Notes under the pieces: generated by a model
What the model saw: the letters and a program-made list of their open reading frames with translations, nothing else
What the model was told of the DNA's origin: nothing
Databases searched by the model: none
From: Kingdonia uniflora
Taxonomy: Eukaryota; Streptophyta; Magnoliopsida; Ranunculales; Circaeasteraceae
NCBI GenBank assembly: GCA_014058105.1
Contig: JACGCM010001245.1
Coordinates: 2,604,001 to 2,668,000, forward strand
Reading direction: 5' to 3'
Length of the DNA stretch: 64,000 nt
Shown: positions 24,251 to 34,949 of the stretch, one piece after another
How the letters are laid out: each line of letters starts with the position of its first letter
Numbering within the stretch: position 1 is the stretch's first letter
Position numbers and translations under genes: made by a program

Positions 24251-24711
24251 TTTACTCAATAAATTAGTAGTATAAAACAATTACAATGTTCAATAAATGC
24301 TATCATTAACACTTTGTAAATTACAAAAATAAAATTAACATTTTATAAAATAAATAAAAGTCACAATTTTACTGCAAAAAAGACTCTGATATAATAAAAA
24401 TTGATCTTATAATCATCATATTCAGGTCTTCAACAAAAAAAAAAGATAAAAGAAAATCCCTTCTTATCTATGTACAATGGCCAAAACACTGTATGAAGTT
24501 ATTTTCAACTTCGACTCCATTATAAACTGCATAAAAGATACGAAAAAGAGTGTAAGCAAATTAAATTATAAATACTAAAGCAATCATATCATATCTAATC
24601 CAAAAATGAACATCAATCATGAATCTTACTTTAATTTTTCCTATATAAAGATCAGTTATAGGTCTACTAATGTAAAAGAATTGGATTATATAAGGATGTA
24701 GTGACGGATTA

Positions 24712-25061
24712 TAAAAAAACTAATAATAGTATTTACAAGAGATCACTTTGTTCTCACATTATAATTTCCTTAGGAGAGTGAATGAGGAGTATGTAATAAA
24801 AAAACAAGCCCGAAGTGTATTATTTTAAATTATCTAATAAAAAAACAAGCCCAAAAATAAAAGGATTTACTTGGGGGTAGACATTTGTGTCTGTAATACA
24901 TCATCATCCGCTACACTTCGTACCTCCGATACACTTTGTGCCTGTAAAATGACAAATGAAAGAAATGAGAAATATGTGAAAAAAACTAATAATAATATTT
25001 ACAAGAGATCACTTTGTTCTCACAATATAATTTCCTTGGGAGAGTAAATAAGGTGTATGTG
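24712..25061 (+). repeat. dispersed duplication inside the CACTA element
   Basis: A stretch of about 85 bp starting with AAAAAACTAATAATA and containing ACAAGAGATCACTTTG appears at 24712-24796 and again at 24977-25061 with few differences. Confidence 0.7.
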
Positions 25062-25200
25062 AAGACTACAAATCTCCCGTACTTTGACCCTGAAGTTCAC
25101 ATAAAAGACATAAAAATATTGAGAATAAGCAATATTGTGTCAACTATTATTCATCCATCTGCTTGAAATTGTATAATTAACAGATGGATTCATCTGTTTA

Positions 25201-25411
25201 AATCATACAGATGCTATTCATAATCAAATTCTTACGGGATCATACAAATGGATTCATCTGTATAATCAAAGACATGTACCCTAATCTATTATACAGCTAT
25301 TAGTGAATCATACAAATGTTATTTATAATCAAATTCTTACGGGATGATACAGATGGATTCATCTGTATAATCAAAGGCATACACCCTAATGTATTATGCA
25401 GCTGTTAGGGG
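25201..25411 (+). repeat. 105-bp tandem duplication inside the CACTA element
   Basis: Two adjacent copies, 25201-25305 and 25306-25411, start with AATCATACA and share GGATTCATCTGTATAATC. The short GATGGATTCATCTGT motif also occurs just upstream. Confidence 0.85.
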
Positions 25412-25504
25412 AGACTAATGTATTATATACCTTTAGGAATGTCAAGACAAGCAAGCAAATGGATAGGGTGATAGGCATATATAAGTAAGAACTTGGGGTT
25501 AAAA

Positions 25505-25645
25505 TAAGTTTACCTCCATTAGAGAGAATTTACATTTCCAACCTTCTACTTTACTTTGTACTTTCTCAAGAAGTTTATCTGACTTTACAATTGTCACCTT
25601 GCCATAGCTAATAGGTGCGCCAAGATATACCATTGGAAAAGATCT
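25505..25645 (-). pseudogene. LINE reverse transcriptase relic inside the CACTA element
   Basis: The minus strand reads LPVKIFPMVYLGAPISYG followed by LLEKVQSKVEGWKCKFSLMEG. The YLGxPI and L..KV..KVxGWK motifs are hallmarks of the region after the palm in plant LINE (L1-like) reverse transcriptases. Only about 45 codons remain. It lies within the CACTA borders, so it was either captured or inserted there. Confidence 0.7.
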
Positions 25646-25872
25646 TAACTGGAAGGGGTAGAGTGGTGAAGATAAATCCCAAATATCATCATATTAGTAA
25701 TGAAACACATGAAACATAAACACTAATAAGGGAACCAGCTGCATAAATGAAACTAGATTATTCAATAAATAACCTTAAGAAGAAAACACCAATGATAGAT
25801 AAGGCAATTATCATATGGCCTTCAGTAATGCCAAATTGGTCACTGATAACTTTGGCTAATGAAGCATGATAA

Positions 25873-28800
25873 CTAGATGCATAGATTCAAAGCAATCAAA
25901 GTAAACTTGATATGGGCACTAAAAAAATGTACTTCTTGAAAATCTAAATCTTTTTGCTTCATGTGTGATTCCATCTGACAATAAAAAATAAAAACATATT
26001 AGATGTTACACATGAAAAGTGATAAAAAAAATATCAAGCAATAGCAAATACACTCCTTGTATTTATGATTCTACTGCACTATTTAAAGGCAATAGTGGCA
26101 TTTCCTTTCAAACCTTACCATAATCTCTAAAATGTAATGGTTATTTTAGAGGACAAGAGTGCTTATATAAGAATATAAAAGTGGGCATCAAAATTATAAA
26201 TAAGCTTAGGAACTCCAAAAAACATACACTCGAGAGTAGATTACTTAAAGTAAAATTCTTGAAATCAAATCAGAGAGAGAACTAATATGATTGGAAAATA
26301 ATCGCATGCCTATACAGTGACAGTAGTTATTTAACCATTTAAGTTACCATATATTATAGGTAATCCGGGATGTGCAATCCACTTTTTTAGATTTCTAGAG
26401 TTACTCTAAGCTAATTCTTTTGCAGTGCCTTGAACTAATCTAAGTCCAGTTATACTAAAGACCAAGATCTCTCTCGTATAATTATACATTTAGTTTTGGC
26501 TCAAGAATCACAAATATTTTCTCCATTTAAATAGGGGTCTCGCGCATGATGTACCAACAGTTTTACACACCACAAATTAGCTAACCAAGTATACTTAATA
26601 CATAAAAAATTTATTCTGATCAATGATACTAGAATCAACTATCAAGGAACAAAATCTTGCAATCGATTTAACCAATACCACATAATCAGGATAACATATA
26701 AGAGCTAAATTGTACTAAATACTAAACCTATTAAATCGAAAGCTTGTAGATTATAAGACAGAAAAAAGTATACTGTTAAACCAATAGAAATATATTCTTA
26801 CCGAAGGCATGGCTGGACCCAAATGGTTATCCAATGTGCATGCATGTTCCTCACTAACAATCAAATAACCATCGTTATCAATTCCACTCCACTCCTCAAT
26901 ACTAGATGGAACATTTTCATCGGTAACCCATACCCACCAACTGGGTTCTTTACTACCCTCATTGACGAGTGTTTCAAATGACTGCAAATCAGCTCCTGAT
27001 TCCAAAAGGAAAAACTAACATATGAGACATGCCTGTCGTTATAAATTAGTTTGATGATAAGACTACAACCCCTATCCTGTTAACGGCCGACAAAAGAAAA
27101 GGAAAGCATACATGTGGAAATCGTTTGGAAATATTCTTCAACATTACATGGATTTCTAGGGATGGAACCTAAAAATATAGGAGCTTTAGTTCTTTCATTA
27201 ATTGTTAACATGAAAGGGGGAATATGCATGGTGTATGTACAACTAAGAATATTAAATGAGATCTGAGTGTACTCGAACAATAATAAGACTTCTAATTTAT
27301 ATTCAAGATGATAATGAACCTGTTGCTTGCTTGAAAGGAAAATTATTATGAGGTGTGCCCAAAGATGCCTTTTGTAGTGATTCAAGTTGAGTCCAGAAGG
27401 TTGTAGAATCTACAGCCGATGAAAGATGCTTATAGAGCTGCAAATTGAGAACAGATGAAGAATATACTTTAGCCTAATTATAGGACACAAAGATTGTTAC
27501 TTACAATGAACTTGAATGGTATTGGATATATATATAAATGGGTGATATACCATCCAGTAAACACAGTATCAATACTTAACAGCGGCGAGTAATTTATGTA
27601 AAGACAACTAATAAAGATAGGTTGTTAGTAAATTATGATATATATCATGAATGCTACTTTCATATCTATTCTAACCTGTATATAATAATACATTCATGAT
27701 ACTTTACAATATAAACAATATCCTATGATACATGGAAACGGGGAGAAAAAATTATGCTTTTCCTTCAAATATGAAAAAAGATACTCAAAAAGGAGTATAT
27801 TTCTAACAAATCGATCTTCTATTTCATGCTTTAAACCCTAGACACGAGACTCAAAAACTCACAGATAATCATAATCCGCTATAACTGTGCCTAAGGCTAT
27901 TAACAATTGATGGTACCTAACAAAAGTTAGCAACAATCATATATTAATTGAAAACTATTATAGCTTACATTAAGCTAGGGTGCACACTGACCTTTGAAAA
28001 TATTTTTAGCTTCCATTCTTCATAGTGGACTTCTAGAAATTTCTCATATATCGTACTCACTTAACACAGATTATAAGTCCACGTTTGGGAAAGAAAACTC
28101 TAGCTATGCCAATTTATGAAAGTCCTAAAGAAAACTAACTTGGGTTCTTTTTTCGGTATAATGTTTTGGCAGAAGCTTCTTATTATCCTTACTAATATAA
28201 GCACTAGATGTTCAAGAACAAGAACACACTCTTTGATAATAGACTAGTAGCGCCCCCTCCTCTATACTCATAAAGAGGTCTATGTGCCAAACAATATAAC
28301 AAATATCTCCCAGAAATAGGTCTTTAATGTCAAATTACTACCTTAAAGCTGACGAATGAACACTATCAGTAGATTTCTTACTAATGAGAGAAGTGCCAAG
28401 GCTCTTAAAAGGGCAATCAAAATGTTCTGGGATTTTCTCCAACTGCCTAAATGTACTTTAAACAAACTAAATATGAGAAAACATAGGCCAATCTTCAATT
28501 TACAAAGAAGCTAAAAGATATCTTAATTAAGAAGGTTGTGGAATCCCTCCACTTTGGTAAGCTTACAAGAAAAACTCAACCCAACCAAATGGAACTTTTT
28601 TGTGAACTCTTTACAAATGACAGTTTCACAAGATCGTCAGCCAACAATGTAACTGACCCCTTATCGATGAAAAATAATCTAAACCGCACAAGCCTTCTCA
28701 TAAATTAACATTTGGAAAAACATTAAAAGGTTTATCCTGGAAAAGATCTTTAAGAAACACTAACTAGATTATTCTCAGTGAATTATAAACTAAGACAACC

Positions 28801-29220
28801 ATTTATTCTCGTAAACTAGATCATCCCCAAGTTTCTTCACGAGATGGACTAATACAGCTATAGGAGAAGATCATATACAGAAGAAAAGCTCCCCTTGTCC
28901 CCAATGAAAAAAGTTTTCAACATAAATGGTTCAGGCATAACAACAAGCACTTCCTACCCACAAATACATATCTAAAATTTACTTCCAATTCTCCATTAAA
29001 ATACTAAATCTATCCTAGTTCAGTTAACCTATCAGCTCTAAGTTTAATTCCTCCGTCAAAAACTCACTCCGCATAAAAACCTAATCATATCTCCTAATTA
29101 ATGTTTACTAAACACACAAAAATATCCAAAATCATAAAAGATCATAGAAAAACTTTAAAGGATGGACTAAGGTTTTTCTTACCTAGAACCGGTGCGCAAA
29201 GACTTGGTAATGGCCTTCAT
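25873..29220 (-). CDS. candidate spliced gene carried by the CACTA element, unrecognised
   Basis: On the minus strand I can build exons with good splice signals: a first coding exon 29220-29183 (MKAITKSLRTGS, donor GTAAG); 27437-27320 (acceptor TTGCAG, LYKHLSSAVDSTTFW); 26995-26802 (acceptor ATCAG, GADLQSFETLVNEGS and SWWVWVTDENV, donor GTAAG); and 25974-25873 (acceptor TGTCAG, MESHMKQKDLDFQEV, stop TAG). The exon at 27437-27320 joins the exon at 26995 in frame, and the latter joins the last in frame. At least one exon between 29183 and 27437 is missing from my model. A CT-rich leader precedes the start. I recognise no family. It could be a captured host gene or a TNPA-type gene. Confidence 0.45.
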
Positions 29221-29340
29221 CTTGTCCTTGTTTGCAGCTGTAGTTTTCCCCTCCAACAACCCCTTCCCTCCTTTCCCTGCAATTGATTCTCACTTTAAAC
29301 GAAAACCCTCAAATTAAAATCAATCTTCAAAACCTTAACT

Positions 29341-29344
<4 letters not shown>

Positions 29345-29399
<55 letters not shown>

Positions 29400-29413
29400 A
29401 GAGAGAGAGAGAG
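29345..29413. repeat. (GA)n microsatellite
   Basis: About 50 bp of pure GA, one interruption, then more GA. On the minus strand it is a (CT)n tract upstream of the candidate start codon at 29220, a common position in plant 5' leaders. Confidence 0.95.
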
Positions 29414-29712
29414 GGAGAGAGGCGCCATAGAGTAGTTGATTGATTCAAAGGAGAAAGGATAAGTTGAGAAAAAGAGGGAGAAAAGGAGTTTAATTTTAAA
29501 ACCGTGAAAGGAGTTCATTTTAAAAATTAAACAAAAACTATATGGCGTACATGACCGCTATAAAAAAAGTCTATGGTCGATACCTCTTCAAAAAAAGTAA
29601 GGTTAGGTGCGAAAATATGTGGTACCATAGCGTTTATCTTAGAAAAGCTATTGATGTATGCTTATAATAGCATACGATAAAAATGCTATAATTTTTGTGT
29701 TATTGTATGCAG

Positions 29713-29726
29713 TTTTTCTTGTAATG
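29713..29726 (-). repeat. right terminal inverted repeat of the CACTA element
   Basis: The minus strand reads CATTACAAGAAAAA, 12 of 14 bases identical to the left end. The canonical CACTA has become CATTA. Confidence 0.75.
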
Positions 29727-29892
29727 CATTGATAAAGTACTTAAACAAATTATCGAGATTTGCCATTTGTCGACACTGAAGATGATTGCTGGTATGCTTA
29801 CTAAGGGACTATCAATACCAGCCTTCAGGGACATGTTACACATATGGGATTGTTATAGTCTCTTTGAGGATCGTTCTTTTATGTGGGAGTAG
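29727..29892 (+). pseudogene. copia F, part 2: end of RNase H
   Basis: After the CACTA right end the frame continues with IDKVLKQIIEICHLSTL, MIAGMLTKGLSIPAF and LHIWDCYSLFEDRSF, ending in a TAG at about 29890. TKGL is the usual C-terminal motif of copia polyproteins (A-D-x-x-TKGL). Together with 22816-23790 this gives an almost continuous RT-RNase H. Confidence 0.85.
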
Positions 29893-30290
29893 TTATTGAT
29901 TTATTTTATTGACTATTACTCCATTAAGATTTTTTATCCCTGTGGGTGTTGTTCCCAGTTGTTATTTTTATCGACATTCAGTTTTGATTTTAATTATTTA
30001 GCTGCTATTATATTTGGATTTGTTATTATATGTACACATATTCAGTTTTAATTACAGTTATGCAATTGTAATAAAGTGTTAGATACGAGTGATTTTATCA
30101 CATGACGGTTGTCTAAGTATCAAGTGCATATAGAGAATAATGAAAGGTTTCTCAAGTTTGATTGGGCTGGATATCAAGTATATATAAGGAGTCCTCTAGC
30201 ATTCTAATTTTCATTAAATCAAATAACATTCCTCATCTCTTCTCTTGAAGCCTTAGTTAATCTTCTTCTCCTCTAATTATATTGGTTGCT
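29893..30290 (+). repeat. probable 3' LTR of copia F
   Basis: The sequence after the pol stop contains a TATA box (TATATAAGG, 30181-30189) and a CT-rich downstream stretch like an LTR promoter and leader. There is no second copy in the window and no clear TG/CA borders, so the limits are approximate. Confidence 0.35.
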
Positions 30291-30299
30291 TATTTAGTT

Positions 30300-30910
30300 T
30301 GTAAACAAAAGCAAACCAACACTTGAGGCACTCTTCTCTGGGACCTTTACTACTAGGAGATATGCCCATGGACCTGAAGCTGATCAGCCACCACCTCAGG
30401 GTGCCGATGAAGCTCCAATGGTTGATGATGTTATGGATGAGATAGATCTTGAGACCCCTATCCAAGACCTTTACTTCTCTGCTTATGAGTATATCCACAC
30501 TCAAAATACTATACGAGCTACCCCAGGAGGGAACTAGTATGGGGGTACCTCTCGTCTAGCACCATTTCATACTCGGGGGAATATTGGGACATCTCATAGT
30601 ACATCTACCTCTACAAAGGACAAGAGGCCTGCAGCCTTAGGTAAGAGTCGGGGGCTTATGATGTTATCCAGTCTATTGTGGAGTTGATCTTGTTAGAGAA
30701 AGTATTCAGGATAGAACATACTCTTTTATGAGCGAGGATGACATTATGGGGGATCTTGAGGAGTTACAGGATGGGAAACACATTGATACCACTTTCTTCA
30801 TCAAGTTTCTGAGGGCCTTAATTGATAGTCCAGCCTATAGGGGACCTTTCATGAAGTTAACCATTGGCCAGAAAGTAAAGTTCTTAGCGACCATCCTTAG
30901 CACTTGACTA
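30300..30910 (+). pseudogene. decayed coding region of unknown origin, possibly Myb/SANT-like
   Basis: Two frames on the plus strand look coding: 30355-30530 (RRYAHGPEADQPPPQ and IDLETPIQDLYFSAYEY), and, after frameshifts, about 30720-30905 (EDDIMGDLEELQDGK and FIKFLRALIDSPAYRG). The second part loosely resembles the C-terminal helical region of plant Myb/SANT-like proteins linked to PIF/Harbinger elements (acidic EDD, then an F-K-L helix and hydrophobic end), but I cannot exclude chance. Confidence 0.3.
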
Positions 30911-31009
30911 TTAGGAGGTATGTGAGTGGTGTGGGAGAGTAATTTTGGTAGTTGGTGTGGGTCTATCTCTCTCTCTCCCTCTTCAGGCTTTGATTTATGT
31001 TAAAACTAT

Positions 31010-31745
31010 TTCTATATTGTTGTTGGTACATTTGAAATGTTTTGTTGTATTTATATGTTTTTGTTGGTATATTTGGAGACTATCTGTAGTATTTCTATGT
31101 TATTGCTGGTACATTTGGAGACTATTTGTGGTATTTCTTTGTTGTTGTCATTTTGTTGATATGCTTATGTATGCAAAAATGTTCAGGTTCTTTTGTTATG
31201 TATTTTTCTTGATATGCTTATGTATGTAAAAATGTACAAATTCTTTTGTTATGTATTTTTCTTGATATGCTTATGTATGTGAAAATGTACAAATTCTTTT
31301 GTTATGTATTTTTCTTGATATGCTTATGTATGTGAAAATGTACAAGTTCTTTTGTTGTGTCCTATTGTTGATATGCTTATGTAAAAATGTACAAGTTCTT
31401 TTGTTGTGTCCTATTGTTGATATGCTTATGTGAAAATGTACAGGATTGAGCTCAAAAAAATTATGTGAAAATGTACATGTACTTTTGCTATGTGTTTTTG
31501 TTGATATGCTTAAGTATGTGAAAATGTACAGGTACTTTTGCTATGTGTTTTTGTTGATATGCTTAAGTATGTGAAAATGTACAGGTTCTTTTGCTATCTT
31601 TTTGTTGATATGCTCATGTATGTTGATATGTTTGTTTTGGTTGGTGGGACGTGGTAGGAAGGTGTTGGGGATGTAAATATGTGAAAATGTACAAGTTTGT
31701 TTGCTATCTTTTTATTGATAATGCTTGTATGTTGATATGTTTGTT
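31010..31745 (+). repeat. AT-rich minisatellite, unit about 53 bp
   Basis: From 31149, about nine to ten units contain TTGATATGCTTATGTATGTG and AAAATGTACA followed by TTCTTTTG. Several units are shortened to about 46 bp. A related T/G-rich repeat with TGGTACATTTGGAGACTAT precedes it (31010-31140). Confidence 0.85.
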
Positions 31746-31888
31746 TTTGTTGGCGGAAGGTGGTGGGAAAGTGTTGAAGATGGCAAATGGAGGTGATTGG
31801 AATGGTTGAGGGTGGTGGTTATAGATAGTAGACGTATTTTAGACATTAGCCTCTAACTAGACAAAAAAAAAAGAAATACTTAGTTACC

Positions 31889-31986
31889 TAAAACGTCTTA
31901 ACAAGAGGCTGAACTAGAGGTGGAACACTTACCACTTGTTTACATTGAACTAGATCTTGTTGGTTTAGTTAAATTAAGACGTTTTA
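31889..31986. repeat. short inverted repeat, possible MITE remnant
   Basis: TAAAACGTCTTAA (31889-31901) and its inverse TTAAGACGTTTTA (31974-31986) are 72 bp apart. Size fits a miniature inverted-repeat element or a hairpin, but target duplications were not seen. Confidence 0.35.
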
Positions 31987-31989
31987 AGT

Positions 31990-32864
31990 AGAAATAAACA
32001 AATACCCCCTTAGATTTAAACTCAGCATAGTGGGAAATCAATTGCTCTGAGATTTGTTTGTTGACTCAATCTATGATTTGTTTTCTAAAAAACATTTAGT
32101 TTTAAACAATTGAGTTAGAAACCGAAACACCTTGTCCTTGAACCCAACTTAAATCTTCAGGCCAAAAATAATTAATCACAACCTAGTCCCAATATTCTAA
32201 GCTCACTTGGGCTGGGTTAGATAGGTTAAGCTCGTTGGACTTGTAGAATATACTTATACGTTTACAAGAACAATGTCGTGTAAGGACTTCTTTTGCAGAA
32301 ATTCATTGCTAAACGTGCATGCACAAAAACCCAATGTTCTCAAGAATACAATCCTTTTATAGGCCAAATTATGAATAAGATGGAAAAAATGTCTTGCTTT
32401 TACGAGTCACTGCCAAAACTAAAGAAATATTATGGTAAGGAAAACATGGTTTGTATCCATCATTTCTGTATATGACATTTCAGATGAACTCCTTTGAGAG
32501 AATTTATTTGATGGACGTTGAGAAGATCTTCATAACTATATTGAATACTCACCTCCGTGAAACCTCACATCCACCAGTTAAACTTGTTGTACAAGAATAA
32601 CAATAAATATATATAGAGAATCACTAAGAGGAATATAAAAATATTTACCAAAAGAAAAAATTACCAGGTTGGGGTTTAGGTTGTATCCAACTTGCGAAAC
32701 AAAAGAAAATGAAACTTAGTTTAAAAAAACCATACAACCGACTGACCGAGTATAAGTTTACGCATTATGGCAATCTAAGAGCCACATTTTTTTTTTGAAA
32801 GCAGGGACACTTGTTCATAAAATAAAAATCATCTTATTTGTTTTGAGTTTAACTAGAGCTGGAC
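31990..32864. other. AT-rich intergenic stretch without recognised gene
   Basis: Nothing recognisable apart from a 60-codon open frame at 32293-32475 (plus), Lys/Met-rich with no known motif, which I do not regard as a supported gene. Confidence 0.4.
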
Positions 32865-33409
32865 TGGTAAGAGCCTAATTTTGTAACTCGAACTAACCTC
32901 TTACATCAAATGTACCTAGAACAAACAAATATAAACAAGTAATTGACAGTAGCACGAATTTAACATAGAAACCTTTGAATAGGTACAAATTACGACCTCA
33001 GCTCAAAGATTTAGAAGAATAACTTTATTGCTCGGATATTACAAGTTACAAAGGATGATGCGCTGGAATTAGACCGATTAAGTATTTCCTATATCCAAAA
33101 ACCTATATCTACTTCTTATCACCCATGCCATATTTATAGATCTCTTCTCTAGCTCGTGGGCAATAACGCGTTCTCCTAAATTTGGGAAAAGAGTGGCAAA
33201 ACTTTTTAAAGTCGTTTATATAATAATTAGTTCGTGAGGACAAGTGTCTTTGACTTATTCTTCCTTGTTCTTTGAAGGTTCGAGTGACTTCATCTACTAG
33301 TTCGTGTGACAGGTGTCAACATCATTAGGGTGCATGTCCTCCAAGTTTTATGTGAGCCTAACATTATGGTAGTTCGCAGCTATAGTAGCTCGAGGGACAG
33401 GTCCCTACA
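32865..33409 (-). repeat. solo LTR of the Tat-1/Tat-4 family
   Basis: The minus strand starts TGTAGGGACCTGTCCC like the Tat-1 LTR and ends near GGCTCTTACCA. No internal sequence adjoins it. GGACT lies at both sides (32861-32865 and 33410-33414), a target-site duplication whose last T overlaps the LTR end. This is the expected product of recombination between the two LTRs of one insertion. A TATAAATA promoter box lies at 33138-33131 on the minus strand. Confidence 0.85.
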
Positions 33410-33414
33410 GGACT

Positions 33415-34073
33415 AACTTTGATTTTTCGGATGAAAATTTATATCACATTTTACTTTTCAAAAAGTTTATTCTATTATCAGGATTCAGGATCTATTATTC
33501 CATTTTAAGGTGTCGTTTCAGGTTAAACCTCCACCCAAACTCTATTACTATTAGCCAGCAAAAATGGGTTTTTGCAGAAAAATGTATAAAATTATAAATT
33601 GTCGTCCTCTATTACGAACCAAACTAAAACTTGTTTCCAATCTTGTGTTCTCTAATAAAAATGCATGAACTAAGAAAGTAGTTAAACTTAAAAGGTAAGA
33701 AATACGGCAAAAAATTTGGATTTACCGAATTTAAAGAAACTAGGGATTAGATTTCCCCGCCATTATACATATCAGAATAAATAATTTAGTAGTAGATATC
33801 CCAATTTAAGATAAATACTTTTAACGACCTTACGTTAAATTAATCTCCTCTTTTATTGATGTACTAATCAAAACATATTATATGAATAAGAACATTCATA
33901 GAAAATACGAACTATTAAAGCATTGCTAAATATAATTCGTTAATCGACCTAATATTTATAAAAAAAAACTTTGCATTAATGATTTGAGTAAATAAAATTA
34001 ACTATATTATTCATAGTTATATAAAACATAATTTATATCTCCAATTAAAGTGATCATAGAATAATAATACATC
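33415..34073. other. AT-rich stretch with no recognised feature
   Basis: Short poly-A/T runs only. It separates the solo LTR from copia J and may be older host DNA. Confidence 0.4.
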
Positions 34074-34339
34074 TGTTAGGAGTTGGCTCCAGCCCAAGGT
34101 AGGAACCCAACTAGGTTGGGGTGTCCCACTGGACTCCTAACAAGCCCATAGGCCTTTAGGGTTTATGGGGAGACTTTGAGTAGATATAGATAACCTCATA
34201 TTGGGTTATCCTTCTGTAATACGTAACATTAAAACCTCTGAGGATACAGAGAGATATTATTCAATAAAGATATCTCAACTCTTCTCTCATATTATTGCTT
34301 GTGATCAGCCAATAGAGTAATATCCATTATTATCTAACA
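34074..34339 (+). repeat. 5' LTR of copia J
   Basis: It starts TGTTAGGAGTTGGCTCC and ends TATCTAACA, followed by GTTATCAACAC, a primer-site-like sequence seen in some plant copia elements. The first 149 bp recur at 43159-43307. Confidence 0.8.
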
Positions 34340-34949
34340 CGTTATCAACACATAGAGCTAGTGAATCAGAAGGGAGAAAAAACTCTCCAAATCATCAATT
34401 TTTTAGGATTTTTTGCGTTGCAGAGAGATATTTTTTACCTATTTCAAAATTTCTATCTATTAATTGTTTCTTATATGATATAAGATATCTAGACATGAAT
34501 TGTATTATTAATACATTTTTTATTTATTAAAAGGCTATTTTTAATGATTTTTAACCCTTGTAAAATGGCTATTTTTAAACTAAAATAACGATTGCTGTAG
34601 AGATCGGATTGACGCATAATAAATTTTGTCGCGTAGCTTATTCCACAAAGATGACATCGGTATATGGCACGTCTCTGGGAGATCTTCCAATCGCCAAGAA
34701 ATTGGCGCTAAAATTGAGAAGTTCACGGCCATAAAATGGCATTTTTAGGTCATACTAACGTCAGATAGGTTATTATTTTTAATTTTTAATTTTTTTTCAA
34801 AATTTATTTAATACCTATTTATGATGTCATCAACCCTAATCCATTGCTAACATGGCAATGACACATGTCAAGGATACGTGACATTCCACCTATTAGTGGG
34901 GCCCACCATACAGACATAGTAGTGGACACGTGTCAAGGACACGTGGCAT
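34340..34949 (+). other. copia J leader and non-coding region
   Basis: No copia gag is readable. Near the right end a 25-bp direct repeat (34861-34885 and 34926-34950) contains CACGTG cores (G-box-like). The Tat-I sequence starts immediately after it. Confidence 0.5.

Larger units (their letters stand above)
23791..29726. mobile_element. CACTA (En/Spm) element inserted in copia F
   Basis: The left end is CACTATAAGAAAAA; the right end reads TTTTTCTTGTAATG, its imperfect inverse. Inside the left end, repeated TAGCATTT / ATGCTATCTATTA units form a subterminal array, and the right end has TAGCAT units in inverse sense, both typical of CACTA elements. The copia F RNase H frame breaks at one end and resumes at the other. 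The 3-bp flanks (TGT and CAT) do not match. No TNPD-type transposase was recognised, so it is probably non-autonomous. Confidence 0.8.

Noticed and set aside
23788..29729. Three-base target duplication for the CACTA element
   Set aside because: Flanks are TGT and CAT. The copia F frame is kept, which fits a 3-bp duplication, but the bases no longer match, so it is not claimed.
31010..31745. CRISPR-like array
   Set aside because: Units are contiguous without unique spacers and the context is plant DNA; it is a minisatellite.
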